Shown here one piece after another: positions 8,142 through 17,203 of a stretch of DNA of 64,000 nucleotides; positions within the stretch are counted from its first letter, which is position 1; each line of letters opens with the position of its first letter. This DNA is from a bacterium (GTDB lineage Bacteria; Zixibacteria; MSB-5A5; GN15; FEB-12). A program made the translations under genes and the position numbers. Under the pieces are notes generated by a model. The model was not told the origin of the DNA and searched no databases. It saw nothing but the letters and a program-made list of their open reading frames with translations. The stretch is taken from NCBI GenBank assembly GCA_016708025.1, contig JADJGQ010000003.1, positions 449,392 to 513,391 of the forward strand, read 5' to 3'.

Positions 8142-10679
8142 ATGCGCCAGTTCCTCACTCTCCTGACCGTTCTTTGCCTGGCATTTACGGTCTCACCTAT
8201 TCTGGCCGGTCCGATCGCCGACTCGCTCGCATTCCAGGGGCGTCTCACCGATGCATCGGATGTCCCGGTTCCCGATGGACCGCGTGACCTCACCATCTCC
8301 CTCTGGACTGACTCGGTCGGCGGCACTATGCTCCATAGTGAAGTCGTCGTTGTGACCGTCAGCAAAGGACTCTATTCGACCTGTATCGGCTGCGCCAGCA
8401 GCTCGTTTTTTGATATCTTCAAAAGCCAATCCGTTTACCTGCAGGTACAATTGGCCGGATCACCACCGATGACCCCGCGCACCCAGATGCGGAGCGTACC
8501 GTTCTCGGTCTCATCGTCGAGCCTTCATAATCAGGGCACAATGCCCGGCGGTTCCGTTATTAGTGCCGCGGTCAGTTCTGTCGGAAACCTCGCCGGTGGC
8601 GGCGGCGGTGCAGCAGCCGCTTCGTATGCGCGACTCGCCGCAGATAGTGATGGCGATGGTCATGACGACTTTGTCATCACCGATAGCGCCAGAACGGATG
8701 GCGCTCATTCGGTCATGGGTGGGGATCTGGACGGTGACGGAATCCCGGACGTTGCCATTGCCTCAGTGGTGCGTCCCACAACCGCCAGTCTCGCCATCAA
8801 AACCAAGGGGACCAGCGCCCAGCGCCTTAGCGCTGGCGGCGACTGCGACGATACCGACTCTGAGATATACGCAGACTGCGACGACGACAATGACGGCATT
8901 GTCGACCGCTCCGCTGCCTTGCGCATTACCCCAACCACATCGAGTCTGGCTATCAATAGCAAAGGGACCAGCGCCAAGCGACTGCGCGCCGGCGGTGATT
9001 GCGACGACACAGACTCCGAACTCTATACCGACTGCGACGACGACGACGATGGTCTCATAGACCGGTCAGCTGCCTTACGTATTACTCCAACCACCTCGAG
9101 TCTGGCGATCAAAACCAAAGGTACCAGCGCCCAACGCCTCAGCGGCGGCACAGACTGCGACGACTTGAGCGCGACCAATTACCTCGACTCTGACGACGAC
9201 GGTGATGGCATCCCCGAAGATGAAATCGAGTCATCAGTCATGCCCGGAACCTGCAGCGTGGCCATTAAAACCAAAGGGACTGGCGCCGACGCAAATCGCG
9301 TCGTCACAACCACCACGCCGGACTCTGTAGTCACCGAACAAACCTTTGAGTTCGAAAACTCCCTCCTCATGCCTGCTCTGATGAAGGCCAAAGAAAAGGC
9401 CAATCGAACCAAGTGCTCCAACAATCTGCGCTATCAGTCACCGGTCACTGTCCATGAAGGCGAACTGGCCGTTGATTCCACCGGCTCTGGATTGAACATG
9501 TTCTCCGACGACGATGGCGACGGTATCCCGGAGTCCTCAGTAAAGGTCGGCTCGGGTGCATCGCTTCTCGGAGGCGCACTTCCAGGTGGAGCGGTCTTAT
9601 CGGCACGCTGCGACATTGACGATGACGGCGATGCCGAAGGCGAGATTGTGTCCTCCGTCGTGCCAGGTACGTCCGCTGTAGCCATCAAAACCAAGGGGAC
9701 CGGCGCTGACAAAAACCGGACAGCAGCAAGCTCCTGCGACGACAGCTCGGCGGTCGACTATTTGGATATCGATGATGACGCCGACGGCATCTCAGAGGCA
9801 TATGCGGTGAGTTCCGTTGTCGCAGGGTCCGGCGGCGGCGGAGGTGGCGCCGCATCAGCTTCTTACGCCGCGACTGGACGTTGGTACACTGACTCCGACG
9901 ATGATGGTGTCCCGGAAGGTGACATTGAAGCAATAGTCACTCCCACGACCAACAGTGTCGCTATCAAGACCAAAGGGACCGGTGCCGATGCGAATCGCGT
10001 TGTGATCACGCAAACCACCGATACCACTCGTGCATCTACGGTCACATCTGTCGATCTCGATGGCGACGGACTTGCGGACAGATCAGTAACTATGGACTGC
10101 GATGATACCGACGGCGGCATAACCGTAGAAGGCGCTTCCAGCGCGGTTAAAATCAAACACAAAGGCTGGGATGGCTTGATCTACGGGCGTATGGCCATCG
10201 AAACCGGCGGCAACATTGAAGTTGATTTCGGCGGTAACGGTGTCGGCTTCGTGTCTCAACGGTTTGGCATAGGCGTACTCTCGCCGACGAATCCGCTTGA
10301 ACACTCTTCAGGCGCGCACTTGACAGCCGGTGGCGTCTGGACCAACGCGTCAGATGAAAATCTCAAAGAGAACTTCCAGCCGGTTGATGGCGCTGAACTG
10401 CTCGAGAAGATCGAACAGCTCCCAATTTCCGAGTGGAACTACAAAACTGAATCCGACGAGATCAAGCATATCGGCCCGACCGCCCAGGATTTCCAGGCGA
10501 CGTTCGGAGTCGGTTCTGATGGCAAGTCGATCTCGACGATCGATCCTTCCGGCATCGCCCTGGCCGCGATTAAGGAACTCAAGAAAGAGAATACCGAACT
10601 GAAGAAGCAAATCGAAGAACTCTCTGGCCTGAAGAACGAAATTGAGCAACTCAAGAAGCTGCTCATGGAAAAGAAGTAA
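8142..10679 (+). CDS. secreted Ca-binding repeat protein with C-terminal peptidase S74 (tail-fibre chaperone) domain
   Basis: 845 residues. Signal peptide (FLTLLTVLCLAFTVSPILA), then an N-terminal YQGRL-type domain common in bacterial tail-fibre-like proteins (here FQGRLTDASDVPVPDG). The middle (residues ~165-670) repeats a unit of a (S/A)-(L/V)-A-I-K-T-K-G-T strand followed by acidic loops such as DDDGDGIPED, resembling thrombospondin type 3 Ca-binding loops. Around residues 404-430 sits an odd LLMPALMKAKEKANRTKCSNNL stretch, see findings. The last ~115 residues are an S74 intramolecular chaperone: VWTNASDENLKENF, with the Ser737/Lys742 dyad expected for self-cleavage, IGPTAQDF, IDPSGIALAAIKEL and a terminal coiled coil. 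S74 domains trimerise the protein and then cut themselves off. RBS AAGGAG lies just upstream. It is a paralogue of the next gene and is followed by a strong terminator. Confidence 0.88.
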   Translation: MRQFLTLLTVLCLAFTVSPILAGPIADSLAFQGRLTDASDVPVPDGPRDLTISLWTDSVGGTMLHSEVVVVTVSKGLYSTCIGCASSSFFDIFKSQSVYLQVQLAGSPPMTPRTQMRSVPFSVSSSSLHNQGTMPGGSVISAAVSSVGNLAGGGGGAAAASYARLAADSDGDGHDDFVITDSARTDGAHSVMGGDLDGDGIPDVAIASVVRPTTASLAIKTKGTSAQRLSAGGDCDDTDSEIYADCDDDNDGIVDRSAALRITPTTSSLAINSKGTSAKRLRAGGDCDDTDSELYTDCDDDDDGLIDRSAALRITPTTSSLAIKTKGTSAQRLSGGTDCDDLSATNYLDSDDDGDGIPEDEIESSVMPGTCSVAIKTKGTGADANRVVTTTTPDSVVTEQTFEFENSLLMPALMKAKEKANRTKCSNNLRYQSPVTVHEGELAVDSTGSGLNMFSDDDGDGIPESSVKVGSGASLLGGALPGGAVLSARCDIDDDGDAEGEIVSSVVPGTSAVAIKTKGTGADKNRTAASSCDDSSAVDYLDIDDDADGISEAYAVSSVVAGSGGGGGGAASASYAATGRWYTDSDDDGVPEGDIEAIVTPTTNSVAIKTKGTGADANRVVITQTTDTTRASTVTSVDLDGDGLADRSVTMDCDDTDGGITVEGASSAVKIKHKGWDGLIYGRMAIETGGNIEVDFGGNGVGFVSQRFGIGVLSPTNPLEHSSGAHLTAGGVWTNASDENLKENFQPVDGAELLEKIEQLPISEWNYKTESDEIKHIGPTAQDFQATFGVGSDGKSISTIDPSGIALAAIKELKKENTELKKQIEELSGLKNEIEQLKKLLMEKK

Positions 10680-10710
10680 ACACCATCTGTTGATGGTTTC
10701 TTGATTCCGG

Positions 10711-10740
10711 GGGCGAGTCTTCTATCGACTCGCCCTTTTT
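10711..10740 (+). terminator. Rho-independent terminator
   Basis: A perfect 9-bp stem GGGCGAGTC/GACTCGCCC (10711-10719, 10727-10735) with a 7-nt loop is followed by five T. It ends the first S74 gene, so the second is a separate unit. Confidence 0.9.
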
Positions 10741-10844
10741 ACACGCACTACTGCCTGTGACTTTCATTCCGCGCACAGGCCAAAATCTACTTCCGATGAT
10801 AAGAACGCTGTAAACGATAATTGGGATCACCAAAGGAGTACCGT

Positions 10845-13283
10845 ATGCGTCGCACTCTCGTCTGGAGCCTCACCTTCATCGTGGCCGCCCTTGCTTTTGT
10901 CGGCGCTGCGACAGGAGCCCCCTCTACTGTTAGCTACCAGGGTCGTCTCACCAGCTCGTCGGGCACTCCGGTCGCCGATGGCTCCTACTCTATCACCTTC
11001 AGCATCTGGACTGACTCGGTCGCCGGCTCAATGATCTGGAGCGAATCACAGACTGTCCAGGTAACCGGCGGTGGGGGACTCTTCTCCACCCAGTTGGGCG
11101 GCCTTCAGCCGCTCGGAGGAGAGTTGATCATTCATGCTGACGACGAACTCTTTCTTCAGACCGCCGTTTCGGGTACGCCGCTCTTACCCAGGTTGGCCCT
11201 GGGATCGGTTCCGCATGCCTTTGTGTCTTCCAGCGTGAGTCAGACTGTACCGGGGAAAGGCTCTGTTCACATGGGCGTGGGAGAAGACACGACCAAGATC
11301 ATCACAACCCATGAGAGCTTCTCTAATCTCCTCGACTCCTACGTTCACCTCACCGATGATCGCGCACTCATGGGACTAAAGTCCTACAACCCATCACAAT
11401 CATATCGGGGCTCCAGTAATAGTGAGATCTCTGGAAGTGTTATTCGGAACTTTCTTGATCTCGATGATGACGCTGATGGCGTCCCGGATGTCGTGGAAGA
11501 TATGTCGGTCCAGCCTGGAACCGCTACTCTGAGTGTCAGTTCGTCAAAGAGACGTTTTAATCTGATGGACGCCTTCCCTCAGCGCTTTGTGGTGAGTGCC
11601 CACGACTCAGACACGGCCAGTTCGGTCAGTTCTGCGTTGGAATCAGACGCGGATGCTGACGGCATCGCTAATGGAAGCGTCTGGGCAAAGGTCGACAACA
11701 CCGACGTGATCAGTGTCGCCGGAGTTGATGTCGATGAAGACGGCGACACCGATGTTGGCAACTCTTCCTCGGCCAAGATTTCACGTTCGATTCTCAAGAC
11801 CTTCTTTGAGCGCGGCGATAAACCGACGCAAAGCCAGATCGTTGACAGCGTCGACGAGAACGGCGCATATCATGGCACCACTCGGTACACCGGTTCAGAC
11901 TTTGAAAGATTCCATGTCAGCCTGATGCCGGACTCGGCTGTCGTTTCAACTGAAGCAAGCAATCCCGATGGGTCATCTTCGAGCCGCATGCGAGTCCGTG
12001 TCAACGAACTCGAAGCAAGACTACAGTCAATAGGAATACTGGCCAGGTCAAGCTCCACGAGTTCGCTCACGCCGGATTCGGCTTCTGAGACAATTGAAGT
12101 ACATGGTGCTGGCGCACAAATTGGAAGAGTCGTCTCTGTTTCGTCGAGCACCGATATCGACAGTGCAGTGACCGAGATCCTCGGGCAGGATGCGACTAGC
12201 GCTGGCAGTATTCGACTCACCGCGCAACCAGCCGGACCGACTGTGGTGAATCTTTCGAGTATGGATGCCTCCTCCGGCACGCCCATCATAAAGGGTAGTG
12301 CCCTCATGACCTCATCCCCCAGCAGTGTTGCACACTCACTGGAGTGGGATGAAGATGGAGATGGTGTCTTTGATCGCCGGGTCACCGAAGATTGCGATGA
12401 TGACGACGCCGGAATCTCTATTCAGGCCGGTGTTGCCATTCCCAAGTTCATCAACGTCACAGCCCAGGCTCAGGCTGCCGCGCAAAAGGCTGATATCGGA
12501 ATGTTGATGGGAGTCGGCTCGGATACTACCATAAAAATCGGTGCCGATGATGATGAGGCTGGAGTCACCATACAGTCCGGAGTCGCCATTCCGAGGTTCA
12601 TCGAAATGAATGCCAAATCGCAGAGTTCAGCCCATCAAGCCAGCGTTGGACTTGTTATGGGCGCCGGCCCCGATACTGCGGTCGCAGTTTACAGCGACGA
12701 ATCAGAAACTAAGCTCAGATTCAAGGCACCCCAATCCGGCCATTATACCTTTGATTTTGCATTCACGCCCGCCAGTGGTTCGGTCTCTATGACTGATTCA
12801 CTTGGCGCGATCTCCATGCAAATGGACGGCGATGGTCGCTTGGGAGTTGGCGGACCGGCTCATGCCAACAATCCCATTGATCATCCCTCCAGTGGGGCAC
12901 ACTTGACTTCCGGCGGTGTCTGGACCAACGCGTCCGACGAAAATCTCAAAGAGAATTTCAGGATGGTAAATGGCGAAGAACTCCTGGAGAAGCTCGAAGA
13001 ACTTCCGATCAGCCAGTGGAACTACAAGAGTGAATCTGACAATGTGACCCACATCGGCCCGACCGCGCAAGACTTCCAGAAAGTCTTTGGCGTTGGCGAG
13101 AACGACAAGACCATCTCGACTATTGATCCCTCCGGTATCGCTCTTGCCGCGATCAAAGAGCTGAATAAACAGAACCTTCAACTCCATGAAGAGAGCAAGA
13201 AGATCAGGAAAGAAAATGAACGACTGCAGAAAGAGCTGAATGAGTTGAGAGCCAGAGTCGACAAACTGATCTCCGGCAAATAG
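10845..13283 (+). CDS. second secreted peptidase S74 (tail-fibre chaperone) protein, paralogue of the preceding gene
   Basis: 812 residues from ATG 10845, chosen over the in-frame TTG 10821 because AAAGGAG (10832-10838) sits 6 nt before it and a signal peptide (LVWSLTFIVAALAFVGAATG) then begins at once. The N-terminal domain (VSYQGRLTSSSGTPVADG) matches the paralogue. The middle has DxDxDG loops and a 50-residue tandem duplication (codons starting near 12408 and 12558, both with a GVAIP-(K/R)-FI core). The C-terminus is an S74 domain with Ser697 and Lys702 in ASDENLKENF, then IGPTAQDF, IDPSGIALAAIKEL and a coiled coil. Stalk and head sequences have diverged from the paralogue far more than the S74 end, as expected if the chaperone is conserved and the exposed part varies. 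Its job is unknown; a trimeric surface fibre is the best inference. Confidence 0.88.
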   Translation: MRRTLVWSLTFIVAALAFVGAATGAPSTVSYQGRLTSSSGTPVADGSYSITFSIWTDSVAGSMIWSESQTVQVTGGGGLFSTQLGGLQPLGGELIIHADDELFLQTAVSGTPLLPRLALGSVPHAFVSSSVSQTVPGKGSVHMGVGEDTTKIITTHESFSNLLDSYVHLTDDRALMGLKSYNPSQSYRGSSNSEISGSVIRNFLDLDDDADGVPDVVEDMSVQPGTATLSVSSSKRRFNLMDAFPQRFVVSAHDSDTASSVSSALESDADADGIANGSVWAKVDNTDVISVAGVDVDEDGDTDVGNSSSAKISRSILKTFFERGDKPTQSQIVDSVDENGAYHGTTRYTGSDFERFHVSLMPDSAVVSTEASNPDGSSSSRMRVRVNELEARLQSIGILARSSSTSSLTPDSASETIEVHGAGAQIGRVVSVSSSTDIDSAVTEILGQDATSAGSIRLTAQPAGPTVVNLSSMDASSGTPIIKGSALMTSSPSSVAHSLEWDEDGDGVFDRRVTEDCDDDDAGISIQAGVAIPKFINVTAQAQAAAQKADIGMLMGVGSDTTIKIGADDDEAGVTIQSGVAIPRFIEMNAKSQSSAHQASVGLVMGAGPDTAVAVYSDESETKLRFKAPQSGHYTFDFAFTPASGSVSMTDSLGAISMQMDGDGRLGVGGPAHANNPIDHPSSGAHLTSGGVWTNASDENLKENFRMVNGEELLEKLEELPISQWNYKSESDNVTHIGPTAQDFQKVFGVGENDKTISTIDPSGIALAAIKELNKQNLQLHEESKKIRKENERLQKELNELRARVDKLISGK

Positions 13284-13305
13284 ACTATCATCACCCGAAT
13301 GACCA

Positions 13306-13334
13306 CAGGCCAGGCATCATGCCTGGCCTGTTTT
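13306..13334 (+). terminator. Rho-independent terminator
   Basis: A 10-bp perfect stem CAGGCCAGGC/GCCTGGCCTG with loop ATCAT is followed by TTTT. It lies between the S74 gene and the converging signalling operon. Confidence 0.85.
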
Positions 13335-13374
13335 GTGACAACCCAAAAGAAGGAGATGTCCCAGCTACCAGGAC

Positions 13375-13800
13375 TCACTTGGTTGTGGTCGTTCGAACAT
13401 ACTCTTCCAGCGACTGCCGGATCATGCTTCGAAGGCTGTCGTCATCCCATGGCTTCGTGAGAAATTTGTGGCAATGCAGAATGCTGTCGGCGATCGGTTG
13501 AGGAACCGACTGGGCTTTGGTCGCTCCCGTCAGCATGATCCGGATACAGCGCGGATTCCGAGACTCCATGACAGCCAGCAACTCTGCGCCTGTCATTTCC
13601 GGCATGGTGTAATCGCTGATCACCACCGCAAACTCGTGCGTCGCCATTAACTGCATCGCCGACATACAGTCATTAGCCGTGAACAGGGTATATGGTTCGC
13701 GGCGCAATGCTCGCTGTAGCGCATTTAGAATAGACGGTTCATCATCCACCAGCAGGATGGCGTGCTTTCCCGCTTCTCCCTGCCCTTCATTCCCACTCAT
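13375..13800 (-). CDS. single-domain response regulator, KPW type
   Basis: 141 residues, one receiver domain: acidic pocket DD19-20, phospho-acceptor Asp63 in ISDYTMPEMTG, Thr/Gly switch TGATK and Lys116 in FLTKPWDD. ATG 13800 is preferred to TTG 13812 because GGGGG lies five bases upstream. No output domain is present, so it acts by protein contact or as a phosphate sink. It is the last gene of the minus-strand signalling cluster and lies 25 nt after the large hybrid kinase, its likely phosphodonor. The KPW signature, in place of the common KPF, is shared with two other receivers in the cluster. Confidence 0.88.
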   Translation of the reverse strand: MSGNEGQGEAGKHAILLVDDEPSILNALQRALRREPYTLFTANDCMSAMQLMATHEFAVVISDYTMPEMTGAELLAVMESRNPRCIRIMLTGATKAQSVPQPIADSILHCHKFLTKPWDDDSLRSMIRQSLEEYVRTTTTK

Positions 13801-13825
13801 CGAAACCCCCAATTATATCAATTTT

Positions 13826-16800
13826 TCACTCTTGCTGACTCGACCCGTTTCCGCTGCTCACAATTGCGACGGTGCCCTCAACGATTCGACTCGTTGGCTG
13901 GACCGGCTGATCAATTATTCTGTCAATCGCCGCAAGAAGCTCTTCCGGCTGGAACGGCTTTTGCAGAAGCTCACAATCATCTCCCACCACGCCATTCCTT
14001 CCTAACACGTCATCTGTGTAACCTGACATGTACAGTGATCGACATCCGGGATACCGCGATCGCACCAGATCCCCCAACTGACGGCCATTCATCCCCGGCA
14101 TAATAATGTCAGTGATCAGAATGTCAGGAGTGATCTCCCGCCGTCGCAGCATCTCGATCGCTTCCTCGCCCGAAGATGCCTCGATCACCTGATGCCCGGA
14201 TTGCTCAAGCACTCGCCGTACCAACTGCCTGATCGCATGTTCATCCTCGACGAGACAAACCAGTTTGCTGCCTCTCGCGATTAAAGACTGGCCAGTTTTG
14301 TCCTTCGGTGACACTTCGATATGCGATACTGGTTCCGCTGGTAACCAGACTTCAAACGTTGTTCCTTCTCCGACCGCACTCTGTACTGTAACTACGCCAT
14401 TTGCCTGATGGACTATGCCATAAACGGTAGAAAGTCCCAATCCTGTCCCCTTGCCGACCTCCTTGGTCGTGAAGAACGGATCGAAGACGCGGTCCATGGT
14501 TGCCTGATCCATACCGCACCCGGTGTCGCTACAGATCAATTGCACATGCGCAGTCAGATCCGTGAAATCGTTGGCTGATAATAGTGGAGCCATCCCCAGA
14601 ATCGCCTTGGTCCTCAGGGTGATCTTCCCTCCCTGCGGCATCGCATCTCGCGCGTTCACCACCAGATTCAGGATCACCTGCTCAAGTTGCGCGGGGTCGA
14701 TCACGACATGCGGAATGTGCGGGTCAAATTCAGTTGTGAGGATGATATTTTCGTCCAGGATACGGCTTAACATCTTTCGTAAATTGTCGATGATCGCATT
14801 CACATTAATCGACTGCGGTCGACTTATCTGCTTCCTGCTGTATGCCAGCAGTTGCCGGGTTAACGAAGCGGCCCGATTGCCGGTCTCCAGTATCTGCGCT
14901 ATATCTTCCCGGTGAGGGTTATCTTCAGGAAAGTGTTTGAGTAACATATGGCTGTGGCCGATGATCACGGTCAACAGGTTATTGAAATCGTGAGCGATCC
15001 CACCGGCCAGAATTCCGACTGCCTCCAACTTTTGCGATTGCAGCAACTGCTGTTCGAGATTCCTCTGCAGCGTCATGTCATGTTTGACCGCCACGAAGTG
15101 CGCGATCTTTCCCTGACTATCCAAAACAGGCGAAATGGTCGCGCGCTCAACGAACTCATGACCATCCTTGGCGACATTGATCAATTCACCGCGCCAGATC
15201 TGACCGGAGGTGATCGTCGACCAGAGTCGCGAATAGAATTCGCTGCTCAGTTTGCCGCTCTTCAGAACAGCCGGAGTTTTGCCGATCGCCTCTTCTGTGC
15301 TATAACCGGTCACTCGCGAGAAAGCCGGATTGCAGTACTCGATCGTCCCGAGTGGATCGGTCACTACGATCGCTTCATCTGCTGCCTCGATCGCCGCATT
15401 CAACAGCGACTGCCGCAGCACCATTCGATAGTGTTCATCAACGTCGTAGACGATCCCCTCAAGAAACGCCTGCAGGCCATCTGACGAGCTTGAAGGGCTT
15501 GCTTGCTCCATCACCCATCGAAAGGTCCCGTCTTTGTGCTGGACACGGTACGAGACATTAAGCGGCATCTGCGACTCGATCGCCTCTTCCCGAGCGCGCT
15601 CTACTGCCCCCTGATCGCCCGGATGGATCAAGGGCATTTCGCTGCTATTTACACAAAGGATAAGCTCTTCCGGCGAATAGCCGAAAATTCGCGTCGAACC
15701 TCCGCTCGCGAATTCCAGCAGACGCTCGGGACGCATCTGGCGTCGGAAGGCCATCCCCGGCAGATTGTTCATCAGCGATGCCAGCATTCGCTCGCTCTCG
15801 CGCAGCGCCTGTTCCGCCTGATTCCGCTGCGATATATCGCGGCACACGCAAAAGATCAGCTTCTGTCCATTGCAGGTCGCTCCGTTGCTCGTGATCTCGA
15901 CATCCACAAGACTGCCGTCTTTCTGGCGCATGCGGGTTTCAAATTTCTCTCCGGCCGCGTCCGACTTCCTCAGCATTTCGAGAAGTTCTTCTGGCGTCCA
16001 TGTGGTGTCCCAGTCCCATACATGCAGTGAAGCGGTTTCCTCGACCGTGTACCCGAGCATCTCAGCGAATCGGTTATTGCTTTCGTAGACCGCACCCGTT
16101 TCCGTCAACACGACAATGCCATCTCTCGACTGCTCGATCAGGATCCGACGGCGGATCGCTTCCTCCGCCAGCATTCGGTCGGTATCTTTTCGATCTGAGA
16201 TGTCGCGCACGAAAACCAGGATCGCCGGCTCTCCATCCATGCCGATAACCGTGGCCGTGATCTCCGAATCGCACATCGTCCCATCAGCCTTGACTAGACG
16301 TAGCTCCATCGGCGCAAAATGCGTTTCGCCATCCGAACGCCGATTGATCCGTTCGATCACCTCCAGATGCTGTTCTGGGTCGACAAAGTTCAGAACACTC
16401 TGACCAAGCAGTGACTCGTCTCTTCCCACACGGAGAATGTCACGCATCGTGCTGTTGAGATAGACTATGATTCCGCTCCGATGAACGATGATCCCATCTG
16501 GAGTTGTTTCGATCATTGCCCGAAAACGTTCTTCACTCTCTCTCAGCCGCTGCATTGCGTCGCGTTGCTCCGTGACGTCAAAACAGACGCCCACAAATCC
16601 GCTGATCCGGCCGTCTGCTTCACGAAGCGGACGTCCGCCATCCCTGATCCACCGATACTTCCCGTCGTATCTTCTTGCCCGATACTCCAGGTTCATTGAC
16701 TGTCCACCTTCTATCGCCTTGGATAGCCGGGCCGTGTACAATGGAAGATCCTCTGTATGGATCACCGACTCCCAGTTTTCTCCCGTCTCCTCGACCAGAG

Positions 16801-17203
16801 ATCGACCGGTGAATTCAAGCCAGCGTTGATTGCAGTAGATTCGCTTGCCCGTGGCGTCGGTTCGCCAGGCCATTGCCGGGATCCCCTCGAGCAACGAATG
16901 GTAGTTGTCTCGCTCAGACTCGACCTGGCGAAGCAGTTGTTGGTAACCCTGGTCGAAATAGCGGTCAAAAAGTCTGTTGAAGTACCACGCCATGGTCGCT
17001 ACTACCGCAACCAGGAGCGATGCCCCGACCAGTGAGGTAATAAAGTCTGTTAGATGCTCCAACTGATACTCGCGTACTAGTTGCCGTCCAAAATGCTCCC
17101 AGATTAAAACGCGCACGACGACAAACGCAGGAACTGAAATGACTATCCAGAGCCAAACCTTCCCTTGAAACTCCCGTCTCCAGTTTTGCACCGTTTGCTT
17201 CAT
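13826..17203 (-). CDS. membrane hybrid histidine kinase with about five PAS domains and a C-terminal receiver
   Basis: 1125 residues. Two N-terminal membrane helices (about 16-33 and 57-75) enclose only a short loop, so sensing is probably cytoplasmic. About five PAS/PAC modules follow (roughly 100-215, 223-335, 345-465, 470-595, 600-730). The HisKA H-box is GGIAHDFNN, typical of PAS kinases. The ATPase domain has N-box NLVVNARDAM, G1 DTGCGMD, and FDPFFTTKEVGKGTGLGLS. The C-terminal receiver (about 990-1105) has CLVEDE, the phospho-site region ITDIIMPGMNG and KPF. Its start overlaps the stop of the upstream HD-GYP gene by 4 nt, indicating translational coupling. The stimulus is unknown. Confidence 0.92.
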   Translation of the reverse strand: MKQTVQNWRREFQGKVWLWIVISVPAFVVVRVLIWEHFGRQLVREYQLEHLTDFITSLVGASLLVAVVATMAWYFNRLFDRYFDQGYQQLLRQVESERDNYHSLLEGIPAMAWRTDATGKRIYCNQRWLEFTGRSLVEETGENWESVIHTEDLPLYTARLSKAIEGGQSMNLEYRARRYDGKYRWIRDGGRPLREADGRISGFVGVCFDVTEQRDAMQRLRESEERFRAMIETTPDGIIVHRSGIIVYLNSTMRDILRVGRDESLLGQSVLNFVDPEQHLEVIERINRRSDGETHFAPMELRLVKADGTMCDSEITATVIGMDGEPAILVFVRDISDRKDTDRMLAEEAIRRRILIEQSRDGIVVLTETGAVYESNNRFAEMLGYTVEETASLHVWDWDTTWTPEELLEMLRKSDAAGEKFETRMRQKDGSLVDVEITSNGATCNGQKLIFCVCRDISQRNQAEQALRESERMLASLMNNLPGMAFRRQMRPERLLEFASGGSTRIFGYSPEELILCVNSSEMPLIHPGDQGAVERAREEAIESQMPLNVSYRVQHKDGTFRWVMEQASPSSSSDGLQAFLEGIVYDVDEHYRMVLRQSLLNAAIEAADEAIVVTDPLGTIEYCNPAFSRVTGYSTEEAIGKTPAVLKSGKLSSEFYSRLWSTITSGQIWRGELINVAKDGHEFVERATISPVLDSQGKIAHFVAVKHDMTLQRNLEQQLLQSQKLEAVGILAGGIAHDFNNLLTVIIGHSHMLLKHFPEDNPHREDIAQILETGNRAASLTRQLLAYSRKQISRPQSINVNAIIDNLRKMLSRILDENIILTTEFDPHIPHVVIDPAQLEQVILNLVVNARDAMPQGGKITLRTKAILGMAPLLSANDFTDLTAHVQLICSDTGCGMDQATMDRVFDPFFTTKEVGKGTGLGLSTVYGIVHQANGVVTVQSAVGEGTTFEVWLPAEPVSHIEVSPKDKTGQSLIARGSKLVCLVEDEHAIRQLVRRVLEQSGHQVIEASSGEEAIEMLRRREITPDILITDIIMPGMNGRQLGDLVRSRYPGCRSLYMSGYTDDVLGRNGVVGDDCELLQKPFQPEELLAAIDRIIDQPVQPTSRIVEGTVAIVSSGNGSSQQE

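Noticed and set aside
8770..10170. Regularly spaced near-identical DNA repeats that could look like a CRISPR array
   Set aside because: Repeats are in frame, encode AIKTKGT strands, and the intervening DNA encodes acidic loops; no cas genes are nearby.
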